Positions 8,721 through 16,894 of a DNA stretch of 40,632 nucleotides are shown in pieces; the first letter of the stretch is position 1; each line of letters opens with the position of its first letter. The stretch is taken from the NCBI RefSeq assembly GCF_000982955.1, contig NZ_KQ058702.1:1-40632 (forward strand), written 5' to 3'. This DNA is from Micromonospora sp. HK10 (GTDB lineage: Bacteria; Actinomycetota; Actinomycetes; Mycobacteriales; Micromonosporaceae). The position numbers and the translations under genes were made by a program. Below the pieces are notes generated by a model. The model had not been told where the DNA came from. It was given only the letters and a program-made list of their open reading frames with translations, and ran no database searches.

Positions 8721-8796
8721 CGCCTTTGCTCTGCAGCCATATACGCAGCAGTCACGCTGCGTGCGGTGCTGCGGCGATGGCTGCAGAGCAAAGGCG
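8721..8796. repeat. Long palindromic repeat element, copy 1
   Basis: Two 20-nt arms are exact reverse complements: CGCCTTTGCTCTGCAGCCAT (8721-8740) and its complement at 8777-8796. Inside, after a 3/3-nt internal loop, CGCAGCA (8744-8750) pairs with TGCTGCG (8767-8773) around a 16-nt loop. A related element with identical 17-nt arms lies at 40347-40420. It is intergenic and less GC-rich than its surroundings. It has no terminal transposase or target duplication that I can see. Confidence 0.85.
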
Positions 8797-8843
8797 ATGG
8801 GGGCAAGGGGCGATGGGGGCAAGGGGCGGTGGGGGCAAGGGGC
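8796..8843. repeat. Three 16-bp tandem repeats
   Basis: The unit GATGGGGGCAAGGGGC occurs at 8796-8811 and 8812-8827, and with one A-to-G change at 8828-8843. It directly abuts and shares one base with the right arm of the palindromic element. It is G-rich on the plus strand. Confidence 0.85.
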
Positions 8844-8989
8844 GATGGCCGGAGGGCAGGGCGGCGAACAGCGCGGGTGGGTCGTGCGGGAGGAACCGGC
8901 CCTCATCGCCGCCGCCGGCTGGTTCCGCGCCGGGCGGCGCTGGGCGGCGCTGGGACGCCGCGTACCGGCTGCTCCGGGCGTCGCGCCCG

Positions 8990-9958
8990 TCAGCCGGCGA
9001 GCCGGGTGGCGAACTCGTCGGTGGCGCGCAGCAGCTCCCGGGCGATGCCCGGTTCCGCCGCCGAATGGCCGGCGTCCGGCACCATCCGCAGCTCCGCCTC
9101 CGGCCAGCGCCGTGCCAGGTCGTACGCGGACACCGGCGGGCAGCAGAGGTCGTAGCGGCCCTGGATCAGCACGGCCGGCAGGTGGCGGATCCGGTCCACC
9201 CCGTCGAGCAGGTGGTCGTCGCCGGTGAGGAAGCCGCCGTTCCACGCGTAGTGGGACAGGATCCGGGCCACCGGCAGGGCGTGCTCGTCGGCGGTGAAGT
9301 GGGCCAGCAGGCCGAGGTCGGGGCGCAGCCCGGAGTTCACCGCCTCCCACCGTCCCCAGGCCGCCGCGCAGGCCCGGGCCTGCGCCTGGTCCGTCCCGTG
9401 CAGCCGCCGGTGGTACGCGGCCAGCACGTCGTACCGCTCGTCGGGTGGGATGGGCGCGACGAACCGGGCCCACTCCTCGGGCTGGAGGTGGTGCAGGCCG
9501 TGCTGGTAGAACCAGTCGCGCTCGGCCCGGCGCAGCAGCAGTACGCCCCGCAGGATCAGGCCGGTGACCCGGGTGGGATGGGTCTGCGCGTACGCCAGGC
9601 CGAGGGTGACCCCCCACGATCCGCCGAACACCAGCCAGGCGTCGATGCCGAGCCGCTCGCGGATCAGCTCCAGGTCGGCCACCAGGTGCCAGGTGGTGTT
9701 GGCGTGTACCGATCCGCGCGGCGTGCTGCGTCCCGCGCCGCGCTGGTCGAGCAGCACCACCCGGTACCGGTGCGGGTCGAAGAACCGCCGGGCCGCCGGC
9801 ACCAGGCCGCCGCCCGGTCCGCCGTGCAGGAAGACCACCGGTACGCCGTCCGGCCGGCCCACCTCCTCCACGTACAGCTCGTGGCCGTCGCCCACGGCGA
9901 CCCGGTGCGTGGCGTACGGCTCGATCGGCGGGTACAGGATGGGGTCGGTGGCGTCCAT
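8990..9958 (-). CDS. pip: Proline iminopeptidase (alpha/beta hydrolase, peptidase family S33)
   Basis: The protein has 322 residues, close to the family norm. It removes N-terminal proline from peptides in the cytosol. Motifs in order are the oxyanion HGGPGGG (45-51), DQRGAGRS (71-78), the nucleophile Ser114 in GGSWG (112-116) and the catalytic His in the C-terminal DAGHSAAEPG. The Asp is probably that of QGRYDLCCP. There is no signal peptide. The start is ATG 9958, with AGGATGACCAGG just upstream on the minus strand. It is a single gene; its 3' side faces the repeat-containing stretch. Confidence 0.93.
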   Translation of the reverse strand: MDATDPILYPPIEPYATHRVAVGDGHELYVEEVGRPDGVPVVFLHGGPGGGLVPAARRFFDPHRYRVVLLDQRGAGRSTPRGSVHANTTWHLVADLELIRERLGIDAWLVFGGSWGVTLGLAYAQTHPTRVTGLILRGVLLLRRAERDWFYQHGLHHLQPEEWARFVAPIPPDERYDVLAAYHRRLHGTDQAQARACAAAWGRWEAVNSGLRPDLGLLAHFTADEHALPVARILSHYAWNGGFLTGDDHLLDGVDRIRHLPAVLIQGRYDLCCPPVSAYDLARRWPEAELRMVPDAGHSAAEPGIARELLRATDEFATRLAG

Positions 9959-10001
9959 GCCTGGTCATCCTGCCCGCTGGCGGGCCGTCGGGTGGGGACG
10001 G

Positions 10002-10376
10002 TCAGCAGGCGATGCCGCTGCCCAGGCCGTCCAGCAGGGCGTCGGCGACCCAGCCGGACACCCCGGTCGTGGTGTCCCGGAGGTAGGTCCAGGTGTAGGT
10101 GGTGTGGCCGTTCGCGGTGACCCGGTCGCCGCTGCCGTAGCAGTGGAAGTCCACGTTGTGGCTGAACTGCCCGTAGCCCGCCGAGCCGCAGGTGGTGTGC
10201 GGGCCGGAGCGGATGTTGACGTTGCTGGCGTTGAAGAGCTGGCCGTACGCCGTGTCGATGTTGCTGTGGGCGTGGCTGCAGCTCGCGCTCGCCGGCGCCG
10301 TCCCGGTGACCACCGCGACGCCGGTGCACCCGGCGGCCAGTGTGACCGCCGCGGCGATCGAGGAAACCTTCCGCAT
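10002..10376 (-). CDS. Small secreted SH3-domain protein
   Basis: The protein has 124 residues. A clear signal peptide (MRKVSS, hydrophobic 7-28, cleavage near ASA-SC at about 32) precedes a bacterial SH3-like domain. The motif VNIRSGPHTTC (53-63) is typical of SH3_3, and the C-terminus reads TGVSGWVADALLDG. Five Cys remain after predicted cleavage, which suggests disulfide bonds. Such domains usually bind cell-wall peptides or ligands; no enzyme domain is attached. ATG 10376 is preferred over a TTG nine bases upstream, because GGGGGG is suitably spaced for the ATG. The upstream 60 bp are unusually A+T rich for this genome and probably hold the promoter. Confidence 0.85.
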   Translation of the reverse strand: MRKVSSIAAAVTLAAGCTGVAVVTGTAPASASCSHAHSNIDTAYGQLFNASNVNIRSGPHTTCGSAGYGQFSHNVDFHCYGSGDRVTANGHTTYTWTYLRDTTTGVSGWVADALLDGLGSGIAC

Positions 10377-10473
10377 CTTGATCAACCCCCCGAAGTCGGA
10401 AGCACACGCAAAGTGATCAGAATATTTGCATGCTTCAACGTACGGGGGCAAGGGTTCCCGATGCCGGGCGGCT

Positions 10474-10506
10474 CCTGACCGGCGTCCGGCGGGGACGCCG
10501 GTCAGG
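10474..10506. terminator. Strong terminator hairpin downstream of the DivIVA-like gene
   Basis: A perfect 14-bp inverted repeat (CCTGACCGGCGTCC 10474-10487 with its complement 10493-10506) closes a 5-nt loop. It lies 11 bp after the stop of the DivIVA-like gene and upstream of the SH3 gene. Confidence 0.75.
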
Positions 10507-10516
10507 ACCCGCCGGG

Positions 10517-11971
10517 TCAGGCGTTGGCCGGAACCCCGGCGTCGGGGTCGGCCGCCGCCGCCCCGGTGGCCTCCGCCTCGGGGGCGCTGCGCGGCGCCGG
10601 GGTACGCACCGCGAACGCGTTGAAGCTCGGACCGTCCAGCGCGGGCCGCTCGGGGCGTTCGTCGGCGCCCGGCTGCTCGGCCGCCGGCTGGTCCACCGGG
10701 ACGGGACCGGCGGGCTCGACCACCGGGCGGACACCCACCTGCGGGTACTCGGCCGTCTCCCCGCCACCCGCGGCCGCCGCCATGACCGCCGCCGCGGCCA
10801 GGTCGGCCACCCGCTTCGCCTCCCGCTGCACCCGGGCCCGGGTGTCCTTGGCGTGCTGCTCGGCCAGGTCCGCCGCCCGCCGGGCCTCGTCCAGCCGGCG
10901 GGTCTCGACGGCCAGTTCCCGGCGCACCTCCACCAGGCGTTCCTCCAGGTCGGCGCCCTGCTGCTCGACCGCCGTGATCTCCTGCCGGGTCTGCTCCAGC
11001 TCCCCGGCCACCGTGTCCAGTTCGGCGCGCAGCTCCGCCACGGCCTCCTGTCGCTGCTGGAGCTCCTGCTGCACGGTGGCGAGCTGCTCCTGGTGGGCCG
11101 CGTGCTCCTCGTCGGCCCGCTCGCGCACCTCGGTGGCGTACTGCTGGGCCTCGGCGACCAGCGCGGCGATGTCCCGTTCGGCGGCGCTGGCCCGGTCGGC
11201 CAGCTCCTGCTCCGCGGCGGCCCGCCGCTCGTCCAGCTCGCGGGCCATGGTCGCCTGCCACTGGGCCAGCTCCTGCTGGGCCTTGCTCCGGTTCGCCTGC
11301 ACCTCCTGCTGGATCTGGGTGCGGGCCGCCTTCACCAGCGCCTCGGACGCCGAACGGGCCTGCTCCACCTGCTGGGTGGTCTGCTCGGCGATCCGCTTCG
11401 CCTCCTGCTGCGCCCGGTCGTGGGCGGCCTGCCCCTCGGAGCGCAGCTTCTCCGCCAGCTCCCGGATCGCGGTCAGCTCCGCCTGCGCGGCTGCCCGCCG
11501 CTCCTCGTCCGCCTTCTCCTGCTCGGCGCGGCGGCTGGTCAGCTCCTCCTCCAGCGCCCGCAGCTCCCGGTCGACCTCCTCCTGCGCCGCGGCCAGCACC
11601 TTCTCCGCCTGGGCCTGGAGGTCGGCGGCCCGCCTGGCGGCGGCCTCGCTGATCTGGCCGGCCTGCTTCTCGGCCAGGTCGAGAATCTGGTCCACCATCG
11701 GGCCGAGGTCCCGGAACGACGCCCGGTCCACCGGCGCCGGCCGCTGCCGCAGCTCGGCCGCCTCGGTGTGCGCCCGCTGCACCTGCGCGGCCAGCTCCCG
11801 CGCCTGCGCGTACGCCCGGTCCCGGTCGGCCGTCAGCGCGGTCAGCTCGCCGTCGAGCCGCTCGACGTACCGGTCGACCTGGCGCTTGTCGTAGCCGCGC
11901 AACGTCGTCTCGAACCTGGGCCGCCCGGACCCGTCGTCGTGGGGTGCGAACGGTTCCTCGCCGTTGGACAT
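10517..11971 (-). CDS. DivIVA-domain coiled-coil protein (polar growth / cytoskeletal type)
   Basis: The protein has 484 residues. The N-terminal DivIVA-like lipid-binding region is recognisable at about residues 17-45 (RFETTLRGYDKRQVDRYVE). It is followed by a long Ala/Glu/Gln/Arg-rich coiled coil (about 45-395) with many heptads and no Pro, and then a disordered Pro/Ala-rich tail of about 85 residues. The layout resembles the long coiled-coil proteins of mycelial actinobacteria that organise tip growth (DivIVA, Scy, FilP). Which of these it corresponds to cannot be decided here, so no symbol is given. The start is ATG 11971 with GGAGGAT upstream. It is divergent from lutA and ends at a strong terminator. 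Confidence 0.82.
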   Translation of the reverse strand: MSNGEEPFAPHDDGSGRPRFETTLRGYDKRQVDRYVERLDGELTALTADRDRAYAQARELAAQVQRAHTEAAELRQRPAPVDRASFRDLGPMVDQILDLAEKQAGQISEAAARRAADLQAQAEKVLAAAQEEVDRELRALEEELTSRRAEQEKADEERRAAAQAELTAIRELAEKLRSEGQAAHDRAQQEAKRIAEQTTQQVEQARSASEALVKAARTQIQQEVQANRSKAQQELAQWQATMARELDERRAAAEQELADRASAAERDIAALVAEAQQYATEVRERADEEHAAHQEQLATVQQELQQRQEAVAELRAELDTVAGELEQTRQEITAVEQQGADLEERLVEVRRELAVETRRLDEARRAADLAEQHAKDTRARVQREAKRVADLAAAAVMAAAAGGGETAEYPQVGVRPVVEPAGPVPVDQPAAEQPGADERPERPALDGPSFNAFAVRTPAPRSAPEAEATGAAAADPDAGVPANA

Positions 11972-12104
11972 TCGCCATCCTCCGTGGGTTCGCCAGCGTC
12001 AGGCCGGCGGGGCATGATGAGGCGCAACGGTACCGTCGTCGGCGCGCGGGCCCCGCCCCGCCCCGCCCTCTCGACGCGGCCGGACCGAGCCGGGAGGGCT
12101 GGAC

Positions 12105-12905
12105 ATGCGAATCGCCCTGTTCGTCACCTGCCTCGCCGACACGCTGTTCCCCGAAGCGGCCACGGCGACGGTACGGCTGCTGGAGCGCCTCGGCCACCAG
12201 GTGGACTTCCCCACCGACCAGACCTGCTGCGGGCAGATGCACGTCAACACCGGCTACCCGGACGAGGCGGTGCGGCTGGTCCGGCGGCACGTGCGGGTCT
12301 TCGCCCCGTACGACGTGGTGGTGGCGCCCTCCGGCTCGTGCGTCGGGTCGGTGCGCCACCAGCACCCGATGGTGGCCCGCCGCGCCGGCGACGACGCGCT
12401 GGCCAGCCGGGCGGCGGAGGTCGGGCGACGCACCTACGAGCTGTCCGAGCTGCTGGTCGACGTGCTCGGGGTGACCGACGTGGGCGCCTACTACCCGCAC
12501 CGGGTGACGTACCACCCGACCTGCCACTCGCTGCGCCTGCTGCGGGTGGGGGACCGGCCGCTGCGCCTGCTGCGCGCGGTACGCGGCCTGGACCTGGTGG
12601 AGCTGCCGCAGGCCGAGCAGTGCTGCGGCTTCGGCGGCACCTTCGCGGTGAAGAACGCGGACACCTCCACGGCCATGCTGGCCGACAAGATGCGCCACGT
12701 GCTGGCCACCCGGGCCGACGTGTGCACCGCCGGGGACGCCTCCTGCCTGATGCACATCGGCGGCGGACTGTCCCGGCTGCGGGCCGGCGTGCGGACCGTG
12801 CACCTCGCGGAGATCCTGGCCGCCACGGAGGCCGACACCGACCCTCCCGGCGGCCGGGACCGGACCGGCCCGGCCAGCCGGGACACCGCGGCGGTGGCCC
12901 GATGA
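12105..12905 (+). CDS. lutA: Lactate utilisation protein A, (Fe-S)-binding CCG-domain subunit
   Basis: The protein has 266 residues. Two CCG cysteine motifs, TCCGQMHVNTGY (C41, C42) and QCCGFGGTFAVKN (C173, C174), with YHPTCHS (136-142), match LutA/LldE. With LutB and LutC it forms the cytosolic iron-sulfur complex that oxidises L-lactate to pyruvate. The start is ATG 12105 with GGGAGGG at 12092-12098. Its stop overlaps lutB by ATGA (12902-12905). No LutR/LldR-type regulator gene is adjacent. A 10-bp palindrome ACGGTACCGT (12027-12036) in the divergent promoter region is a possible operator, without support from a known consensus. Confidence 0.95.
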   Translation: MRIALFVTCLADTLFPEAATATVRLLERLGHQVDFPTDQTCCGQMHVNTGYPDEAVRLVRRHVRVFAPYDVVVAPSGSCVGSVRHQHPMVARRAGDDALASRAAEVGRRTYELSELLVDVLGVTDVGAYYPHRVTYHPTCHSLRLLRVGDRPLRLLRAVRGLDLVELPQAEQCCGFGGTFAVKNADTSTAMLADKMRHVLATRADVCTAGDASCLMHIGGGLSRLRAGVRTVHLAEILAATEADTDPPGGRDRTGPASRDTAAVAR

Positions 12906-14356
12906 GCGGCCGCGGCGGCGCCGGCCGGACCACCTTCCTCGGCATGCCCGCCACCGCCCCGCCCGGCGTCGGCAACCTGCGCGGGACGGAGCCGTTCCCG
13001 GCCGCCGCCCGCCGGGCACTCGGCGACGCCCAGCTGCGGCGCAACCTGCGCCACGCCACCGGCACGATCCGCGCCAAATCGGCGGCGGTCATCGACGAGG
13101 TGCCGGACTGGCCGCAGCTGCGGGCGGCCGGCCGGGCGATCAAGGCCGACACCATGGCCCGCCTGCCGGAACTGCTGGAACAACTCGAGGCAGCGGTCAC
13201 CGCGGCCGGCGGGACCGTGCACTGGGCCACCGACGCGGTCGAGGCGAACCGGATCGTCACCGAGCTGGTCCAGGCCACCGGCGCCGACCGGGTGATGAAG
13301 GTCAAGTCGATGGCCACCCAGGAGATCGGCCTCAACGAGGCCCTCGAAGCGGCCGGCATCGAACCGGTCGAGACCGACCTGGCCGAGCTGATCGTCCAGC
13401 TCGGCGACGACCGGCCCAGTCACATCCTGGTGCCGGCGATCCACCGCAACCGGGCCGAGATCCGGGAGATCTTCCTGCGCGCGATGCCGGGGGTCGACCC
13501 GGCGCTCACCGACGAGCCGGCGGTCCTGGCCGCCGCCGCGCGCCGGCACCTGCGGGAGACCTTCCTCGCCACCCGGGTGGCCGTCTCCGGGGCGAACTTC
13601 GCCGTCGCCGAGACCGGCACCCTCGCGGTGGTCGAGTCCGAGGGGAACGGCCGGATGTGCCTGACCCTGCCGGAGACCCTGATCACCGTGATGGGCATCG
13701 AGAAGGTCATTCCCCGCTGGGCCGACCTCGGGGTCTTCCTGCAACTGCTGCCCCGGGCGTCCACCGGGGAGCGGATGAACCCGTACACCTCGCTCTGGAC
13801 CGGGGTCACCCCCGGCGACGGGCCGCAGCAGGTGCACCTGGTGCTGCTCGACAACGGCCGCAGCGCGGTGCTCGCCGACGAGGTCGGGCGGCAGGCGCTG
13901 CACTGCATCCGCTGCTCGGCCTGCCTCAACGTCTGCCCCGTGTACGAGCGCACCGGCGGGCACGCCTACGGGTCGGTCTACCCGGGACCGATCGGCGCGG
14001 TGCTCTCCCCGCAACTGACCGGAGTGGCCGACAACGCCTCGCTGCCGTACGCGTCCTCGCTCTGCGGGGCCTGCTACGACGCCTGCCCCGTGATGATCGA
14101 CATCCCGTCCATCCTGGTGCACCTGCGGGCGCAGGCGCCGCACCCGCGCACCGAGGCGGCGGCGATGGCCGCGGCCGCGTACACCATGGACCACCCGGCG
14201 CTGTACGCGGCCGCGCAGCGCGCCGCGGGGCTCGGCCGGCTCGCCGGCCGCGCGCTGCCCCCGCCGCTGAACGGCTGGACCGCGAGCCGGGACATGCCGG
14301 CGGCACCCCCGCAGACCTTCCGGCAATGGTGGGCCGAGCACCGGAGCGGGTCGTGA
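12902..14356 (+). CDS. lutB: Lactate utilisation protein B, iron-sulfur subunit
   Basis: The protein has 484 residues, the normal LutB/LldF length. An N-terminal LUD domain (about 70-310) is followed by ferredoxin-type clusters: C335, C338, C341 and C345 in HCIRCSACLNVCPVYE, and C388, C391 and C395 in LCGACYDACPVMID. The tail ends in WWAEHRSGS. It is the electron-transfer component of the LutABC lactate oxidase. The start ATG 12902 overlaps the lutA stop, and the stop overlaps the lutC GTG (14353-14356), so the three subunits are translationally coupled. An open frame runs far upstream on the same frame, but it is antisense to the DivIVA-like gene and not coding. Confidence 0.95.
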   Translation: MSGRGGAGRTTFLGMPATAPPGVGNLRGTEPFPAAARRALGDAQLRRNLRHATGTIRAKSAAVIDEVPDWPQLRAAGRAIKADTMARLPELLEQLEAAVTAAGGTVHWATDAVEANRIVTELVQATGADRVMKVKSMATQEIGLNEALEAAGIEPVETDLAELIVQLGDDRPSHILVPAIHRNRAEIREIFLRAMPGVDPALTDEPAVLAAAARRHLRETFLATRVAVSGANFAVAETGTLAVVESEGNGRMCLTLPETLITVMGIEKVIPRWADLGVFLQLLPRASTGERMNPYTSLWTGVTPGDGPQQVHLVLLDNGRSAVLADEVGRQALHCIRCSACLNVCPVYERTGGHAYGSVYPGPIGAVLSPQLTGVADNASLPYASSLCGACYDACPVMIDIPSILVHLRAQAPHPRTEAAAMAAAAYTMDHPALYAAAQRAAGLGRLAGRALPPPLNGWTASRDMPAAPPQTFRQWWAEHRSGS

Positions 14357-14979
14357 CCGGGCGCGAGGTGGTCCTCGCCCGGCTCCGCGCGGCGCTGGCC
14401 GGGGCACCGCCGGCCGTGCCCGAGCCGGGCCCCGCGCCCCGCGACCGGGGCGACCGGCCGCCGGGGCACCCCGACCTGCTCGACCGGCTCGCCGGCCGGC
14501 TCACCGACTACCGGGCCGAGGTGCACCGGGTGGCCGGGGCGGGCGTCGCGGAGGCGGTCGCCGGCATCCTCGCCGCCGCCGGGGCGCGGACCGTGGTGGT
14601 GCCGGCGGGGCTGCCCGCGCAGTGGCGGCCCGGGGCGGTCGAGGTCCTGGTCGACGACGGCCTGCCCGCCACCCGGCTGGCCAGGCTGGACGCGGTGGTC
14701 ACCGCCGCGGCGGTCGCCGTCGCCGAAACCGGCACGATCATCCTGGACGCCGGCGCCGACCAGGGCCGGCGCGCCATCAGCCTCCTGCCCGACCTGCACG
14801 TCTGCGTGGTCCACCCCGAGCAGGTCGTCGCCGGCGTGCCCGAGGCGCTGGCCCGGCTCACCCCGGACCGGCCACTCACCTGGATCAGCGGACCCTCGGC
14901 CACCAGCGACATCGAGCTGAACCGGGTGGAGGGCGTGCACGGGCCGCGCCGGCTGCACGTGGTCCTCACCGACGGCTGA
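14353..14979 (+). CDS. lutC: Lactate utilisation protein C, LUD-domain subunit
   Basis: The protein has 208 residues. The LUD (DUF162) fold is recognised by AVAVAETGTIILDAG, RAISLLPDLHVCVVH and the C-terminal SGPSATSDIELNRVEGVHGP. It is the third subunit of the lactate oxidation complex. The start is GTG 14353, four bases before the end of lutB (GTGA overlap). The N-terminal 30-40 residues are Pro/Arg-rich and variable in the family. It converges with the MEDS-ATPase gene only 5 bp downstream; a short CCCGG-loop-CCGGG hairpin at 14980-14994 may separate the two transcripts. Confidence 0.93.
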   Translation: MTGREVVLARLRAALAGAPPAVPEPGPAPRDRGDRPPGHPDLLDRLAGRLTDYRAEVHRVAGAGVAEAVAGILAAAGARTVVVPAGLPAQWRPGAVEVLVDDGLPATRLARLDAVVTAAAVAVAETGTIILDAGADQGRRAISLLPDLHVCVVHPEQVVAGVPEALARLTPDRPLTWISGPSATSDIELNRVEGVHGPRRLHVVLTDG

Positions 14980-14984
14980 CCCGG

Positions 14985-15947
14985 TCAGACCGGGACGTGC
15001 GGGTTCCCGGCCGTCAACCGGACCGTGAAACCGTCGGCCTCGCGGTGCAGCGACACGTGGTCGCAGGCCTGGTGGCTGATCCACAACCCGAGACCGCCGG
15101 CGCTGCCGTCGCCGGCCGGCAGCAGACCCGCGTACGGGTCCTTGGGGCCCTCGCCCCGGTCGTGCACGGTCACCACGATCCGGTCCCGGGCGCTCCACAA
15201 CCGCAGCCGCACCGGTGCGGTGCCGTGCCGCAGCGCGTTGGTCACCATCTCGCTGACCGCCACCATCAGGTCCTCGACGACCTCCGGCCGCAGGTGGCCC
15301 CGGTCGGCGGCCTGCACGGCCGCGCGGGCCCGCGCCGGGCTCGGGTCGGTCAGCTCGACCAGCGGAGCCGTCCGCTGCACCGGGTCGACCACCATCGGCC
15401 GCGGCTCGGTCAGGTAGCTCTCCGGCGGGGTGTACGTGGGTGACGGCGGGTGGCTGCCGTCCGGCCGGGCCACCCGGGGATGGGTGCGCGCCACGTCCGA
15501 GAGCACCGGCGGCGGCGTGCGGCGGGTGTCGTACGCGCACATGCTCCACAGCGGGAAGTCGTCGTAGGCGTGGTTGATGGCCGACTCGTAACGGGCCCAC
15601 CAGTCCCAGGTGGCGCCGAACACGATCGGCGGCAGCTCGCCGACGATGCGGATCTGCCCCACGCCCTGCGCCACGTACCCGGCCAGCAGCTTGCGGTAGG
15701 AGCGGATCGCGCTGGTCGGGCGGGCGTAGACCTCCCCGCCCGGCAGGAAGGTGACCTCGGCACCGGCGGGCAGCGCCCGACGGACCAGCTCGGCGTTGCG
15801 CTCGCCGAAGCCCACGATGGCCGGCTCGCCGGCCGCGACACCGCCCAGCAGGAACGGCACCACCACGGCGAGCAGATGCTCGTCGGAGTCGTAGAGCACG
15901 GCCTCGTGGAAGTAGCCGACGTGGCCCGCGGCGGCACCGGTCCTCAT
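14985..15947 (-). CDS. MEDS sensor domain fused to HATPase (anti-sigma-factor-type kinase)
   Basis: The protein has 320 residues. The N-terminal MEDS/DcmR-like sensory domain (about 8-180; FHEAVLYDSDEHLLAVVVPFL, with a WDWWARYE stretch) is followed by a GHKL ATPase domain (about 205-320) of the RsbW type. ATPase motifs are the N-box EMVTNALRHG, the G1 box VHDRGEGPKDP and GGLGLWISHQACDHV. There is no His phosphoacceptor domain, so it should act as a serine kinase/anti-sigma factor rather than a two-component kinase. ATG 15947 overlaps the stop of the MEDS-STAS gene by 4 bp, so the likely antagonist is made in coupled translation. The target sigma factor is not in the window. Confidence 0.88.
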   Translation of the reverse strand: MRTGAAAGHVGYFHEAVLYDSDEHLLAVVVPFLLGGVAAGEPAIVGFGERNAELVRRALPAGAEVTFLPGGEVYARPTSAIRSYRKLLAGYVAQGVGQIRIVGELPPIVFGATWDWWARYESAINHAYDDFPLWSMCAYDTRRTPPPVLSDVARTHPRVARPDGSHPPSPTYTPPESYLTEPRPMVVDPVQRTAPLVELTDPSPARARAAVQAADRGHLRPEVVEDLMVAVSEMVTNALRHGTAPVRLRLWSARDRIVVTVHDRGEGPKDPYAGLLPAGDGSAGGLGLWISHQACDHVSLHREADGFTVRLTAGNPHVPV

Positions 15948-16804
15948 CGCGCCACCTCGACCGTGACCTCCGCGAGCTCCAACAGCTCGACCAGCCGGGC
16001 GGTGCCCGCCCGGGAGGTGCGCAGCACCGCCGTCGCGCCGTGCCGGCGGGCATGGTCACGCAGGTGCAGCAGGCTCCGGTGGTCGACGAACCGCAACCCG
16101 GTCGCGTCCACCAGCAGCCGGCCGTCGACCGGTCGCGGGTTCGCCCGGTCCAGCGCGGCGGCGAACTGCTCGTGGTTGGACGGGTCGAGCTCGCCGTGCA
16201 GCGCCACCGGCTCCGTCCCGGCCAGGGCGTACAGCCGGAACAGAACCTCGGTGTTGCCCTCGGGGTGCAGGCAGGCCAGCTCCTCGATCGCCGCCTCGCC
16301 CAGCACCCGCCGGTCGTACGCGCAGATCGCCGACATCGGGCGGTGCCGCATGAACCGGTCGATGAGGTGCTCGTAGCGGGCGAAGGCGGCCCGCTGGGCG
16401 GCGGTGCGGACCAGCGACGTCGCGTCGGCCACCACCCGCAGCCCGGTGTGACCGGCGGCGAGCGCCTCGTCCGTGGCCGCCGCGTACGCCCGGACCTGGG
16501 CCTCCGGGTCGATGATCGCGTCGGAACGGTACCTGTCCTGCACCGACATGAGCTGGACCGCGCCCCGGCGCAGCGCGTCGTCGAGGCCGGGCAGCCCCGC
16601 CAGCCGGCGGGCCAGCTCGTCGCGGCCGCCGGCGGCGATCAGCCCGACCCGTTCACCGGCGGCCAGCCCGGCGGCGAGGAACCGCACCGCACGGGCGTCG
16701 AGCGCGGCCGGGTCGTGGAAGGCCAGACAGACATGACCGTACGCCGTGGTCGGCGCGCCCGCGCCGGTCACCTGAGCTGCCCCATGCGGCCAGTGTATGC
16801 ACAT
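15944..16804 (-). CDS. MEDS sensor domain fused to STAS (anti-sigma-factor antagonist type)
   Basis: The protein has 286 residues. An N-terminal MEDS domain (about 20-190; GHVCLAFHDPAALDARAVRF, MSAICAYDRRVLG) is joined to a STAS domain (about 198-286; HGELDPSNHEQFAAAL, LLVDATGLRFVDHRSLLHL). In RsbV-like STAS domains a phosphorylatable Ser/Thr follows the VD motif; T235 or S244 is a candidate. It is coupled by ATGA to the MEDS-ATPase gene, giving a kinase/antagonist pair in which both partners carry the same sensor type. ATG 16804 is given as the start; an in-frame GTG at 16771 preceded by GGGGCAG is an alternative that would shorten it by 11 residues. Confidence 0.85.
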   Translation of the reverse strand: MCIHWPHGAAQVTGAGAPTTAYGHVCLAFHDPAALDARAVRFLAAGLAAGERVGLIAAGGRDELARRLAGLPGLDDALRRGAVQLMSVQDRYRSDAIIDPEAQVRAYAAATDEALAAGHTGLRVVADATSLVRTAAQRAAFARYEHLIDRFMRHRPMSAICAYDRRVLGEAAIEELACLHPEGNTEVLFRLYALAGTEPVALHGELDPSNHEQFAAALDRANPRPVDGRLLVDATGLRFVDHRSLLHLRDHARRHGATAVLRTSRAGTARLVELLELAEVTVEVAR

Positions 16805-16894
16805 CCGGCGGACCGGCCAGTCGTGGCGGTACGCCGCGCGCCGCCGGGCGGAAATCGGTGGTCCGCGGGCGCGCCGCCGCGGGATCCTGCCGGC

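Larger units (their letters stand above)
8444..8989. other. 546-bp non-coding stretch between katE and pip
   Basis: No convincing gene is present; open frames here have poor codon bias and no ribosome binding site. The stretch contains the katE promoter (8491-8515), unremarkable sequence at about 8520-8720, a 76-bp palindromic repeat (8721-8796), a 16-bp tandem repeat (8796-8843) and GC-rich sequence up to the 3' end of pip. Confidence 0.6.

Noticed and set aside
5937..9968. A minus-strand open frame of more than 1300 codons across katE and pip
   Set aside because: It is a different frame from both real genes, with Arg/Pro/Gly-rich composition and no family motifs; long shadow frames are normal at this GC content.
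12027..12036. ACGGTACCGT as a LutR/LldR operator
   Set aside because: It is a perfect palindrome in the right place but does not match the known LldR-type TNGTNNNACNA pattern; kept only as a remark under lutA.
10002..13019. A 1005-codon minus-strand frame ending in the SH3 protein
   Set aside because: Only the last 124 codons have a start site, a ribosome binding site and a domain; the rest is antisense to lutA/lutB or out of frame with the DivIVA-like gene.
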